The notes under the pieces were generated by a model. The model was not told the origin of the DNA. It searched no databases and saw nothing but the letters and a program-made list of their open reading frames with translations. A stretch of DNA of 64,000 nt from positions 1,771,001-1,835,000 of the forward strand of contig NZ_CP016382.1 in assembly GCF_002813635.1 (NCBI RefSeq), read 5' to 3'. The first letter of the stretch is position 1; every line of letters starts with the position of its first letter. This stretch comes from Spiribacter roseus (GTDB lineage: Bacteria; Pseudomonadota; Gammaproteobacteria; Nitrococcales; Nitrococcaceae). Positions 18,087-28,200 of this stretch are shown here, one piece after another. A program made the translations under genes and the position numbers.

Positions 18087-18892
18087 CCACCGCAGACGCC
18101 CTGGCCGGCCGCCGGATCCTGGTGACCCGGCCCGAGGGCCAGGCCGACGGGCTGATCCACTGCCTTGAGGCCGCGGGCGCCGCGGTCCTGCACCGCCCCA
18201 CCCTGCAGATCGTTGCCCTCGCGCCGGCGCTGCCGGCCATCCCCCGTGTGGACTGGCTCGTGTTCACCAGTCCCAACGCCGTCCGGCATGGCGTCGGCCG
18301 GCTGCCGACGGAGCGGCGCGGGGACGCCCGCGTGGCCGCGGTCGGGCCGGGCACCGCCACCGCCGCGCGGCGCCAGGGGCTGGCGGTCAATGCCGCGCCC
18401 CAGTCGGGTGGTGGCGCGGATGACCTGTTGGCTGAAGCGGCGTTCGATGCCGGCGCCGGTGCCCGGGTGCTGATCATTCGTGGCGAAGGCGGACGCCGCC
18501 GTCTGCCGGAGGCGCTGCGCGAGCGCGGCGCCACGGTGGACGAGTGGGTGGTCTACCGGCGCGAGGTGCCGGACGGTGGACTGGCAATTCCCCGGGAGTG
18601 GCAGGCCCGGCCGCTTGACTGCACAATTGTGACAAGCACCAGTGGCCTGTCGGGCCTGCTCGGCATGGCGGGGTCAGGCGCGCTAGAGTGGTTGCAGAAA
18701 AGCCGGCTGGTCACCGTGAGCGAGCGCATCGCGATGGCCGCCGTCCGCGCGGGATGGGATGCCCCCGGCATCGCCGCTGGCGCGGACGATCAGGCAATTA
18801 CAAGGGCGGTGTGTGCCGCGCTGCAGAGAGAGAGCGATGAGCAAGACAGACAAGGACGCACAGAAGGCCCTCGAGACGACCCCGGGCGATGA
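18083..18892 (+). CDS. hemD: Uroporphyrinogen-III synthase
   Basis: Cyclises hydroxymethylbilane to uroporphyrinogen III. Sequence conservation in this family is weak, but RRILVTRPEGQADGL at the N-terminus, VDWLVFTSPNAVRHG, VAAVGPGTATA and VLIIRGEGGRRRLPEAL are family features. I start it at the GTG at 18083, which overlaps the hemC stop (GTGA) and gives 269 aa; the frame extends further upstream inside hemC without homology. Its 3' end overlaps hemX by 56 bp. Confidence 0.92.
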   Translation: MTTADALAGRRILVTRPEGQADGLIHCLEAAGAAVLHRPTLQIVALAPALPAIPRVDWLVFTSPNAVRHGVGRLPTERRGDARVAAVGPGTATAARRQGLAVNAAPQSGGGADDLLAEAAFDAGAGARVLIIRGEGGRRRLPEALRERGATVDEWVVYRREVPDGGLAIPREWQARPLDCTIVTSTSGLSGLLGMAGSGALEWLQKSRLVTVSERIAMAAVRAGWDAPGIAAGADDQAITRAVCAALQRESDEQDRQGRTEGPRDDPGR

Positions 18893-19982
18893 CGGCCCGG
18901 CACCGGATGATGCCTCGACGGCGGCCCCGGCCGAACCCGCGGCACCGGCGACGGGGCGCGGGCCCGGGCGGCTTGCGTTGGTCGTGGCCCTGCTGGTCGC
19001 GCTGCTCGTGGCGGCGGGCGGGGGGTATCTCATCTGGCAGATGCAGCAGCTTGCCGACGCTCAGGCCGACCTCGCCGCCCGCAGCGAACTCGAGACCCTG
19101 CGCGACGATCAGCAGACCGCCCTGGGCGAGCTCAACGGCCGCGTCACCAACCTCAACGAACAGCTCGAATCGCGCCTGCAGTCGCTGGCCCAGCTCGAAA
19201 ACCGCATGGCCGATCAGGTCAGCGCCCGCCGCGAACTGGCCGACCGGGTGGATCAGCTCTACCGCCGCATGAACTCAGAGACCGATGACTGGCGCATTGC
19301 CGAGGCCGGCTATCTGGCCCGTATGGCCGTGCATCGTGTGCGCTTCAACGGCGATATCGCGGGTGCCCTCGAGGCGCTGGAGGCCGCCGACGTCCTGCTC
19401 TCCGGCCTGGGCGGCGTGGGCATCGACCGGCGTGAGGCGATTGGCCGTGCCGTTGATCAGCTGCTGGACGTCAAGCGGATCGATCAGGTGGCCATCAACC
19501 GCGGGCTCGACCGGGTGGCGGATCAACTCGGCACGCTGCCACTGGCCGCCGGTATCCAGCGCTTCGAGACCGCCGACACCACCGCCGGGGCGCGGAGCGA
19601 TGCGCCGGCGGGGGGCTGGCAGGCACGCCTGGATCGTGCCGGCGACCGGCTCATGACGGGGCTCAGCGAGCTGGTCACCGTCAGCCGCGACCGCCAGGTC
19701 GAGCCGCTGCCCGAGCCGGAGTCCCGGTTCCTGCTGCAGCAGAACCTGCGCCTGCAGATCGAGTCGGCGCGACTGGCGGCCCTGCGGGGCGAGCCCGCCA
19801 CCTATGACAACGCCCTCAAGCGCATCGACGACTGGGTGAGCGCCTACTTTGATTCCAGCGCCGAGTCGGTGAGCGCGGTCCGCGAGCGCCTCGCGGATCT
19901 GATGGACGAGCCCGTGAAGGTTGAGCGGCCCGCCATCGGCGAGACCCTCGCCCCCGTGCTCAATGACGGTGGCCAGTCATGA
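18837..19982 (+). CDS. hemX: HemX-like membrane protein of the hem operon
   Basis: 381-aa protein with a cytoplasmic acidic Ala/Pro-rich N-terminus, one membrane segment (about 45-64, LALVVALLVALLVAAGGGY), a coiled coil (about 65-135) and a periplasmic domain of the HemX family. HemX was once annotated as a uroporphyrin-III C-methyltransferase, but no SAM motif is present; the role is unknown. ATG at 18837 follows a GAGAGAGAG purine run. It overlaps hemY by 4 bp. Confidence 0.88.
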   Translation: MSKTDKDAQKALETTPGDDGPAPDDASTAAPAEPAAPATGRGPGRLALVVALLVALLVAAGGGYLIWQMQQLADAQADLAARSELETLRDDQQTALGELNGRVTNLNEQLESRLQSLAQLENRMADQVSARRELADRVDQLYRRMNSETDDWRIAEAGYLARMAVHRVRFNGDIAGALEALEAADVLLSGLGGVGIDRREAIGRAVDQLLDVKRIDQVAINRGLDRVADQLGTLPLAAGIQRFETADTTAGARSDAPAGGWQARLDRAGDRLMTGLSELVTVSRDRQVEPLPEPESRFLLQQNLRLQIESARLAALRGEPATYDNALKRIDDWVSAYFDSSAESVSAVRERLADLMDEPVKVERPAIGETLAPVLNDGGQS

Positions 19983-21196
19983 TCCGCCGGCTCATCCTTC
20001 TGGTCCTGCTGCTGCTGGCCAGCGTGTCGGCGGCGCAGTGGTTCGCCAACGAAGGCGGCTTTCTGATGCTGCGGGTGGGTGAATGGACCATCCAGACGAG
20101 CCTGTTCGTGGCGGTGCTCGCCTTCATTGCCCTGTGGGCGGCGGTGACTCTGGCGGTGGGGCTGCTGCGGCGGACGCTCCGGGCGCCCGGTCAGGTGCGC
20201 GAGCGGCTCGCCAGCCGGCGCACGCACCGGGCCCAGCGCGAGCTGATCGATGGGCTGATCGAGCTGGCCGAAGGGCGCTATGCCCAGGCCGAGCGCCATC
20301 TCGAGGGCACCAGTGGTTTTTCGCAGCAGCCGCTCATGCACCATCTGCTGGCGGCCATCGCCGCCCAGCGCCGTGGCGAGTGGCAGCGCCGGGACGACCT
20401 GCTGGTGGCGGCCGATTCCGCCAATCCACGGGCACGGCTGGCGGTGGGCCTGCTGCAGGCCCAGCTACAGGTCGATGCCGAGCAGTGGGAACAGGCCCTG
20501 GCAACGCTGGGCTGGCTGCGCGAGAAAGCGCCTCGCAACCACCGCGTGCTCATGCTGCAGGCACGCGCCATGCGTGCGGTGGAGGACTTTGCCGGATTGA
20601 TGGATCTGCTGCCGGACCTGCGCCGTGAGCAGTCCCTGCCCAGTGCCGAGCTCACCGCCATCGAACAGCGGGCCCTGGACGAGCGGATCAATGCCCTGGG
20701 CGCCTCGGCCAATGCCGACAGCCTGGGGCGCATCTGGAAGTCGCTGCCCAAGAGCCGGCGCCGTGATCCGGTCCTGCAGGCCCGCTACGCGCGGGCGCTG
20801 ATCGACGCCGATTGCCCGGTCACCGCCGAGCGCCAGCTGCGCCGCTGGCTGCGCCAGCGCTGGGAGCCGATGCTGGTGGAAGTCTACGGCGAGCTGCCCC
20901 TGCCCGCCGAGCGGGTCTACAACCGCCTCACCGGCTGGCTCAACGAGCGCCCCGACGATCCGGCGCTGCTCTACGCGGCGGCCCGCCAGGCGGCCCGCGC
21001 GAAAGACTGGGGACCGGCCCGGCGGCACCTTGAGGCGGCCGTCGCCCGCGATGACAACCCGACCACGGCGCGGCTGCTTGCCGAGCTCTACGAGCGCCTC
21101 GGCGAGCATGACCGCGCCCGCCAGGCCTATCGCCAGGCCCTGGGCCTGGACCCGATCGGCAACAGCCTGCCGCGGATGGACGCCCCGAGCGATTAG
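19979..21196 (+). CDS. hemY: HemY-like TPR membrane protein
   Basis: 405-aa inner-membrane protein with two N-terminal membrane segments (about 4-22 and 40-63) and a TPR-rich domain behind (RYAQAERHLEGTSGFSQQPL, WEQALATLGWLREKAP, WGPARRHLEAAVARDDNPTT, HDRARQAYRQALGLDP). This is the gammaproteobacterial HemY of the hemCDXY operon, unrelated to the protoporphyrinogen oxidase of the same name; its function is unproven. Its stop interlocks with convergent qor in TTAG (21193-21196). Confidence 0.9.
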   Translation: MIRRLILLVLLLLASVSAAQWFANEGGFLMLRVGEWTIQTSLFVAVLAFIALWAAVTLAVGLLRRTLRAPGQVRERLASRRTHRAQRELIDGLIELAEGRYAQAERHLEGTSGFSQQPLMHHLLAAIAAQRRGEWQRRDDLLVAADSANPRARLAVGLLQAQLQVDAEQWEQALATLGWLREKAPRNHRVLMLQARAMRAVEDFAGLMDLLPDLRREQSLPSAELTAIEQRALDERINALGASANADSLGRIWKSLPKSRRRDPVLQARYARALIDADCPVTAERQLRRWLRQRWEPMLVEVYGELPLPAERVYNRLTGWLNERPDDPALLYAAARQAARAKDWGPARRHLEAAVARDDNPTTARLLAELYERLGEHDRARQAYRQALGLDPIGNSLPRMDAPSD

Positions 21197-22170
21197 GCCC
21201 GCAGGATGATCGAGCCGCTGCTCTGGCGCGATTCCAGGCGCTGATGGGCCGCACCCGCCTCGGCCAGCGGCCACTCGCTGTCGATGTGGATCTGCAGGTC
21301 GCCGGCGGCGACGCGGGCGAACAGGGCGTCGGCCGCCGCCTGCAGTTCGGCCGGGGTGCCGATATAGTCGAACAGCGACGGCCGGGTCAGAAACAGCGAT
21401 CCCCCCGCCGCCAGCTGGCCCACCTCGATGGCGGGCGGTGCGCCGGATGACTGGCCAAAGCTGACCAGCAATCCCCGCTTGGCGAGACAGGCCAGCGATG
21501 CCGTCAGGGTATCCGCACCCACCGAGTCATAGACCACCTGCACGCCCTCGCCGCCGGTGAGGGCCTGGACCCGTTCGCTGACCGATTCGTCGCGGTAGAG
21601 CACCGGATGGTGGCAGCCATGGGCGCGGGCCTGCTCGGCCTTCTCCGCGCTGCCCACGGTGCCGATCACGGTGGCCCCGAGGTGATGGGCCCACTGAGAG
21701 AGCAGCAGCCCGACACCGCCCGCCGCGGCGTGGATCAGGACCCGATCCCCCGGTCCCACGGCGTGGACCCGTTCGAGCAGCATGTGCGCGGTCATGCCCT
21801 TGAGCATCATGGCCGCGGCCCGCTCGCTGGTGATGGCCGCCGGCAGTGCCACCACCCGATCGGCGCTGATCACCCGTTCGCGGGCATAGGCCCCTGGCGG
21901 ACCACCGACATAGGCCACGCGCTGGCCGGGTGTCAGCGTGTCGACGCCGTCGCCCACGGCCAGCACCTCGCCAGCGGCTTCCAGCCCCGGCGTAAAGGGC
22001 ATCTGCGCGGGCCGGTAGAGCCCGGTGCGGAAGTAGACATCGATGTAGTTGACGCCGATATGGGTCTGGCGGATGTGGACCTCGCCGGGACCGGGCGTGA
22101 CAGCGGCGGTCTCGGCAAGCCGTAGCTCGTCGGGGCCGCCGAAGGATTCAATGCGGATGGCCTGATTCAT
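21193..22170 (-). CDS. qorA: NADPH:quinone oxidoreductase (zeta-crystallin/QorA family)
   Basis: 325-aa zinc-independent medium-chain reductase. The NADPH site is HAAAGGVGLLLSQWA; the N-terminus IRIESFGGPDELRL, the segment IGVNYIDVYFRTGLY and PFTPGLEAAGEVLAVG are characteristic of QorA. No structural or catalytic zinc cysteines are seen. It probably reduces quinones by one electron or small enones. Last gene of the minus-strand cluster starting at aceE, with a 4-bp overlap after maeB. Confidence 0.92.
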   Translation of the reverse strand: MNQAIRIESFGGPDELRLAETAAVTPGPGEVHIRQTHIGVNYIDVYFRTGLYRPAQMPFTPGLEAAGEVLAVGDGVDTLTPGQRVAYVGGPPGAYARERVISADRVVALPAAITSERAAAMMLKGMTAHMLLERVHAVGPGDRVLIHAAAGGVGLLLSQWAHHLGATVIGTVGSAEKAEQARAHGCHHPVLYRDESVSERVQALTGGEGVQVVYDSVGADTLTASLACLAKRGLLVSFGQSSGAPPAIEVGQLAAGGSLFLTRPSLFDYIGTPAELQAAADALFARVAAGDLQIHIDSEWPLAEAGAAHQRLESRQSSGSIILRA

Positions 22171-24458
22171 GCCGGACTCCCGTCCTTGCCGCCCTCAATA
22201 CCGGCTTCGACGCCGGCCAGGGCCGTGAGGTTGACGACGCCCCGCACCGTCACCGACGGCGTGAGGATGTGGGCTGGCTTGGCCATGCCCAGCACGATGG
22301 GACCGATCGACACGGCGTCGGTGACGGTCTTGAGCAGATTGAAGGCGATATTGGCCGCATCCAGCGTGGGCATGATCAGCAGGTTGGCCTCGCCCTCGAG
22401 CTGCGAGTTGGGAAAGATGCGCCGGCGGATTTCCTCATTGAGGGCGGCATCGCCATGCATCTCGCCCTCGACCTCCAGTGAGGGGTCGCGGAACTGGACC
22501 TGATGGAGGGCCTCGCGCATCTTGGCGGCCTCGGCATCGTCCGAGGTGCCGAAGTTGCTGTGCGAGAGCATCGCCACCTTGGGCACCATGCCGAAGCGGC
22601 GGATCTCGTCGGCGGCGAGGGTGGTCATCTCCGCGAGCTGGTCGGCGCTGGGGTGGTGATTGACGTAGGTGTCACACAGAAACAGCGTGCCCTTGGGGGT
22701 GATGATGGCGTTCATCGCCGCCAGATTGGCCACCCCTTCGCGCCGGCCGATGACCTCGGTGACATAGTCGAGCTGGCGGTGGTACTTGCCCACCGCGCCC
22801 GAGAGCATGGCGTCGGCCTCGCCCCGGTGCACCATCAGCGAGGCGATCACGGTGTTGCGCGTGCGCACGATCTGGCGGGCCCGGTCGGGGGTGACGCCGC
22901 GCCGCTCCATGAGCGAGTGATAGAGCTGCCAGTAGGCCTTGAAGCGCGGATCGTCCTCGGGGTCCACCAGCTCGAAGTCGTCATCGACGGCGAGTCGCAG
23001 GCCCAGGCGCTGGATGCGCATTTTGACCACCCGGCGGCGGCCGATGACGATGGGCTTCGCCAGACCGTCGTCCACCACCAGCTGCACCGCCTGGAGGATG
23101 CGCTCGTCCTCGCCGTCGCCGTACGCCACCCGGCGCGGGTTCTGACTGGCGCGCTCGAAGATCGGCTTCATGAGCAGGCCCGACTGGAAGACATAGTTCG
23201 ACAGCCGGCGGCGATAGGCGGCGAAATCCTCGATGGGTCGGGTGGCCACCCCGCTTTCCATGGCGGCGCGGGCCACTTCGGGGGCGATGCGCGTGATCAG
23301 GCGCGGATCGAAGGGCTTGGGGATCAGGTATTCGGGGCCGAACGACAGCGGTCTGCCGCCATACGCCGCGCGCACCACATCCGAGGATTCCATGGTGGCC
23401 AGATCCGCGATGGCGCGCACGCAGGCCTTTTTCATTTCGTCGTTGATGGTGGTCGCGCCCACGTCCAGCGCGCCGCGGAAGATGAACGGAAAGCACAGGA
23501 CGTTGTTGACCTGATTGGGGTAATCCGAGCGGCCGGTGGAGATGATGGCGTCGGGCCGGGCGTCGAGGGCGTCCTCGGGCAGAATCTCGGGGGTGGGGTT
23601 GGCCAGCGCCATGATCATGGGCTTGTCCGCCATGCGCTTGACCATCGCCGGCGTCAGCACGCCCGGGGCGGATAGCCCCAGAAAGATATCCGCGCCATCG
23701 ATGGCCTCGCCCAGGGTGCGGGCGTCGGTGTCGCTGGCGTAGACCCCCTTGCGCGCATCCATGTACTCGGTCCGGCCCTTGTAGATCACGCCCTGCCGGT
23801 CGGTGGCGATGACGTTGGCCGGGTTGAGGCCCATCGACACCAGCAGATCCAGGCAGGCCACCGCCGAGGCCCCGGCGCCGGAGGTCACCAGCTTGATGTC
23901 CTCGAAGCGCTTGCCCACCAGGCGCAGGCCGTTATAGATGGCGGCGGCGGCGGTAATGGCCGTGCCGTGCTGGTCGTCGTGGAAGACCGGGATGTTCATG
24001 CGCTCGCGCAGCTGGGCCTCGACCTCGAAGCACTCCGGCGCCTTGATGTCTTCGAGGTTGATGGCGCCGAAGGTCGGCTCGAGCCGGGCGATGGTCTCCA
24101 CCAGCTGACCGGCGTCGGTCTCGTCGATTTCGATGTCGAAGACGTCGATGCCGGCGAACTTCTTGAACAGGACGCCCTTGCCCTCCATGACCGGCTTGGA
24201 GGCGAGGGGCCCGATCGCCCCCAGCCCCAGCACCGCCGTGCCGTTGGTGATGACGCCCACCAGATTGCCGCGGGCGGTGACATTGGCGGCTTCGCGCTCG
24301 TTCTCGACAATCGCCTCGCAGGCGGCGGCCACACCCGGGCTGTAGGCCAGGGCCAGATCGCGCTGGTTGGCCAGCGGCTTGGTGGGGGAGACCGTGATTT
24401 TCCCCGGCGTCGGGTTGCGATGGTAGTCGAGCGCGTTCTGTTTAAAGTCCTCAGCCAT
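22167..24458 (-). CDS. maeB: NADP-dependent malic enzyme with phosphotransacetylase-like domain
   Basis: 763-aa hybrid malic enzyme (E. coli MaeB is 759 aa). The malic domain fills residues 1-430 ([44 protein letters not shown] for the nucleotide site) and a phosphotransacetylase-like regulatory domain fills the rest (about 440-760, [19 protein letters not shown]). It decarboxylates malate to pyruvate with NADP reduction; the C-terminal domain is known to be regulatory, sensing acetyl-CoA in E. coli, not catalytic. It follows the hydrolase gene by 18 bp and precedes qorA with a 4-bp overlap. Its product pyruvate feeds the complex encoded at the head of the same gene run. Confidence 0.96.
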   Translation of the reverse strand: MAEDFKQNALDYHRNPTPGKITVSPTKPLANQRDLALAYSPGVAAACEAIVENEREAANVTARGNLVGVITNGTAVLGLGAIGPLASKPVMEGKGVLFKKFAGIDVFDIEIDETDAGQLVETIARLEPTFGAINLEDIKAPECFEVEAQLRERMNIPVFHDDQHGTAITAAAAIYNGLRLVGKRFEDIKLVTSGAGASAVACLDLLVSMGLNPANVIATDRQGVIYKGRTEYMDARKGVYASDTDARTLGEAIDGADIFLGLSAPGVLTPAMVKRMADKPMIMALANPTPEILPEDALDARPDAIISTGRSDYPNQVNNVLCFPFIFRGALDVGATTINDEMKKACVRAIADLATMESSDVVRAAYGGRPLSFGPEYLIPKPFDPRLITRIAPEVARAAMESGVATRPIEDFAAYRRRLSNYVFQSGLLMKPIFERASQNPRRVAYGDGEDERILQAVQLVVDDGLAKPIVIGRRRVVKMRIQRLGLRLAVDDDFELVDPEDDPRFKAYWQLYHSLMERRGVTPDRARQIVRTRNTVIASLMVHRGEADAMLSGAVGKYHRQLDYVTEVIGRREGVANLAAMNAIITPKGTLFLCDTYVNHHPSADQLAEMTTLAADEIRRFGMVPKVAMLSHSNFGTSDDAEAAKMREALHQVQFRDPSLEVEGEMHGDAALNEEIRRRIFPNSQLEGEANLLIMPTLDAANIAFNLLKTVTDAVSIGPIVLGMAKPAHILTPSVTVRGVVNLTALAGVEAGIEGGKDGSPA

Positions 24459-24476
24459 GGCGGTCTCTCTGCGTGG

Positions 24477-25268
24477 TCAGGGGTGGGGTTGGGTCACGAA
24501 ATCGTTCAGCTCATCGGTGAAGCGCTGCGGCGCCTCGGCATGCAGCCAGTGGCCGACGCCGGGATAGCTCACCACGTCGGCGTCCGGAAAATGGCGGGCG
24601 ATCGCGGCGCGCCCGGCGCCATCGACATAGTCGGACGCCCCGCCGTGGACGAAGCGCACCGGCCGCTCCGTCAGGGTGCCCAGGCCTTCCGGCCAGCCCT
24701 GGATGACCGGCAGTTGCTCGGCCAGCGTGGCGAGCGGAATGCGCCACACCCACTGCGCGCCCCGACGCTGCAGGTTGGTGAGCAGAAACTGCCGGATCAT
24801 TGGGTGACTGACCTCGGTGGCCAGCTGCGCATCCACCGCGCCGCGATCCGGCGCCGCCGCCAGATCGATGGCCTGCATCGCACGGATCAGCCCGCCGTGC
24901 TCGGCTTCATGGTCGTAGGCCATGGGGGCGATATCCACCACCATCAGGCGGCGCAGCCGGTCCGGCCGGGTCAGGGCCAGCGCCATCGCCACCTTGCCGC
25001 CCATGCTGTGGCCCATGATGTCGGCCTGTTCAATGCCTCGTGCCTCCAGCAGGGCGACGACGTCGGCGGCCATGGCGCGATAATCCATGCCCGGGCAATG
25101 CGGGGACTGGCCGTGGTTGCGCAGATCGGGGCGCAGCACCCGATGGCCCGCCTCGAAGGATCGGGCGATGCCGCGCCAGTTGTTACCCGAGCCGTACAGG
25201 CCGTGGAGCATGACCAGTGCCGGGCCGTCACCCCCTTCGGCACAGTGCAGTTCCACCGCATCCGTCAT
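24477..25268 (-). CDS. Alpha/beta-hydrolase (YbfF-like esterase)
   Basis: 263-aa alpha/beta-hydrolase resembling the YbfF acyl-ester hydrolases. N-terminal oxyanion segment is [18 protein letters not shown]; nucleophile elbow GHSMGGKVA with Ser88; [15 protein letters not shown] resembles the YbfF cap region; the likely catalytic His is in [13 protein letters not shown]. Substrate unknown. Start ATG at 25268 overlaps the gdhB stop (ATGA) and the gene sits between gdhB and maeB on the same strand, suggesting coexpression with central carbon genes. Confidence 0.88.
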   Translation of the reverse strand: MTDAVELHCAEGGDGPALVMLHGLYGSGNNWRGIARSFEAGHRVLRPDLRNHGQSPHCPGMDYRAMAADVVALLEARGIEQADIMGHSMGGKVAMALALTRPDRLRRLMVVDIAPMAYDHEAEHGGLIRAMQAIDLAAAPDRGAVDAQLATEVSHPMIRQFLLTNLQRRGAQWVWRIPLATLAEQLPVIQGWPEGLGTLTERPVRFVHGGASDYVDGAGRAAIARHFPDADVVSYPGVGHWLHAEAPQRFTDELNDFVTQPHP

Positions 25269-28200
25269 TGCAGGCGCTCCTGGGCATTCGAGGCGACATG
25301 CCGCAGTGCCTGCAGCGCGACGCCGAACATGGCGCTGTCGGGCTGGGCGCTGGCCCGGATCTGATCGGTGATCTGGCGTAGATAGTCGACCCGGTTGCCC
25401 TCGCCGGCGAGTCCGTCCTCCACCCGGCTGGCCGCCGTGCCGTCACCGGTGTGCCGGAGGATGGCTTCGGTGACCCGGCGGTGTTCCTCGTGGAGCGACT
25501 CCATGAGTCCGATCCGGTAGCGCGCCTGCCAGTCGTCCTCGGGCTGGAACCGGTCAATGGCCGCCTGCAGGTCACTGAGCGCCAGATGGTCGCTGGCCTG
25601 GAAATGCACGCGGGCCGCCTCGGTCAGTTCGGTGTCGGCGACGCAGGCCGCGGCATGGATATCGAGCGCGGGATAGAGCCGCGGCAGACGGCTCAGGCGC
25701 TCGGCCAGGGGTGCCGGGACGCCGGCCTCGACATGCCGGTCGCGTGCCGCGGCCAGCTGCCCGGCGGCGGTTTCGGTCAGCAGTGTCGGCAGGGCCTCGT
25801 CGAGGCGGGCGACCGCCTGCTGCATCGGCGCCATACCGGCCCCGGCGTCACTGCCGCCGCCGCCCGGATGACGGAGCAGCCAGCGCGTGGCCTGCTCCTG
25901 CAGGGCGCGGATGCTGTGCAGTGCGGACTGCTGATGCTGGATGGCCACCGCGTCACCCAGTCCGTTCACTTCGTGCCACAGCCCGCGCAGACCGTAGATG
26001 TCACGGGCCGCCAGATAGGCCCGCACCGCCTCGGCGGTATCGGCGCCGGTCGCTTCGGTCATGCGCATCAAAAACGTCGCCCCCATGCGGTTGAGCACAT
26101 GATTGGCGAGGTGGGTGGCGATGATCTCGCGGCGCAGGGGGTGCTGGTCGATGCGTGTCGCAAAGCGCTCGCGCAGGGGCGCGGGAAAGTACCCCACCAG
26201 CTCGTGGAGGTTTTCCTCGCCCTGCACCAGCGGCGAGTCGAGCAGCTCCTCGAAGCTGCGGATCTTGGTGTACGACAGCAGTATCGCCAGCTCGGGACGG
26301 GTCAGTCCGCGCCCCTGGCGGGCCCGCTCGGCGAGGCCCTCATCATCCGGTAGCTGCTCCACCGCCCGGTCCAGCCGGCCCTCGCGCTCGAGCCGGCGCA
26401 TGCAGCGATCCTGCTCCGCCAGCCGGGCCGCCGCCCGATCCTGCATCAGGCTGATGGCCTGGGTCTGGCGGTCGTTATTGGCCAGCACATGCCCGGCGAC
26501 GGCATCGGTCATTTCGACCAGCAGCTGGTTGCGCTGCTTGACGGTGAGATCGCCATCATCGACGCCGCCGTTCATGAGGATCTTGATGTTGACCTCGTGA
26601 TCGGAGCAGTCCACGCCACCGGAGTTGTCGATGGCGTCGTTGTTGATCCGCCCGCCGGCCAGGGCGAACGCGACCCGGCCCAGGGGCGTCACTCCCAGGT
26701 TGCCGCCTTCGCCGATCACCTGGCAGCGCAGATCTTCGGCATCCGCCCGCAGGGCATCATTGGCCTTGTCGCCCACCTCGGCATGACTTTCGGCACGGGC
26801 CTTGACGTAGGTGCCGATCCCGCCGTTCCAGAGCAGATCCACCGGTGCGCGCAGGATGGCGGCGATCAGGTCGGTGGGCGTCAGGCGCTGCTGCTCGACG
26901 CCGAGGGCCCGGCGGGCCGGTTCCGGCAGGGTGATGGACTTGGCGCTGCGCGGCCAGACGCCGCCACCTTCGGAGATCAGCGCGGTGTCATAATCCGCCC
27001 AGCTGGAGGGGCCAAGGCCGAACAGCCGCTCCCGCTCGGCGTAACTGCGCTCGGGGTCCGGGTCGGGGTCAATGAATACATGGCGGTGATCGAAGGCGGC
27101 GATCAGCCGGGTGGTCCGTGACTGCAGCATGCCGTTGCCGAACACATCCCCCGACATGTCGCCGACGCCGACAACGCTGAACGGCTCGATCTGGATGTTG
27201 CGGCCGGCTTCGCGGAAATGCCGCTGGACCGCCACCCAGGCGCCGCGGGCGGTGATGCCCATGGCCTTGTGGTCGTAACCGGTGGAGCCACCCGAGGCGA
27301 AGGCGTCATGCAGCCAGAAGCCGTACTCGTCGGCGATGGCGTTGGCGTCATCCGAGAAAGTCGCGGTGCCCTTGTCGGCGGCCACCACCAGATAGGGGTC
27401 GTCATCGTCGTGGCGGACCACCTGTGCCGGCGGCTGGACGACGTCATCGACGATATTGTCGGTCACATCCAGCAGCGCGCGGATGAACAGCCGGTAGCAG
27501 GCGAGCACCTCGTCGCGCTGGGCCTGACGCTCACGGGGCAGGCGCTTGCAGACAAAACCGCCCTTGGCGCCCACCGGGACGATGAGGGCGTTCTTGACCA
27601 TCTGGGCTTTCATCAGGCCGAGGATTTCGGTGCGGTAGTCCTCGCGCCGCTCCGACCAGCGCAGTCCGCCCCGGGCCACCTTGCCGCCGCGCAGGTGCAC
27701 GCCCTCGACCCGGGGTGAGCTGACGAAGATCTCGAACGCCGGGACCGGCTTGGGAACACCGGGGATCCGCTCGGGCCGCAGCTTGAGGGCCAGGCTGGGA
27801 TGCGGCCGGCCCTGGGCGTCGCGCCGGAAGAAGCTGGTCCGCAGCGTCGCCAGCATGGCATCGCGCAGGCGCCTCAGGATGCGGTCATCATCCAGGCTCT
27901 GCACCGCCTCGAGCTGCGCATCCAGCTCGTCGGCCAGGCGGCCGGCGCGCCCGGCGTCGGCGTGATCCGGGTCGAACCGCGCCCTGAACAGCTTGATCAG
28001 GCCGCTGGCGATGGCCGGATGATCGGCAAGGGTGGACTCCATATAGGGCTGGCTGTAGGCCATCCCTGCCTGGCGCAGGTACTGGGCGTAGGCCCGCAGG
28101 ATACAAATCTCCCGCCAGGTCAGGCCGGCCAGCAGGATCAGCCGGTTGAAGCCGTCGTCATCGGTTTCGCGTCGCCAGATGGCGGCGAACCCGGACTGGA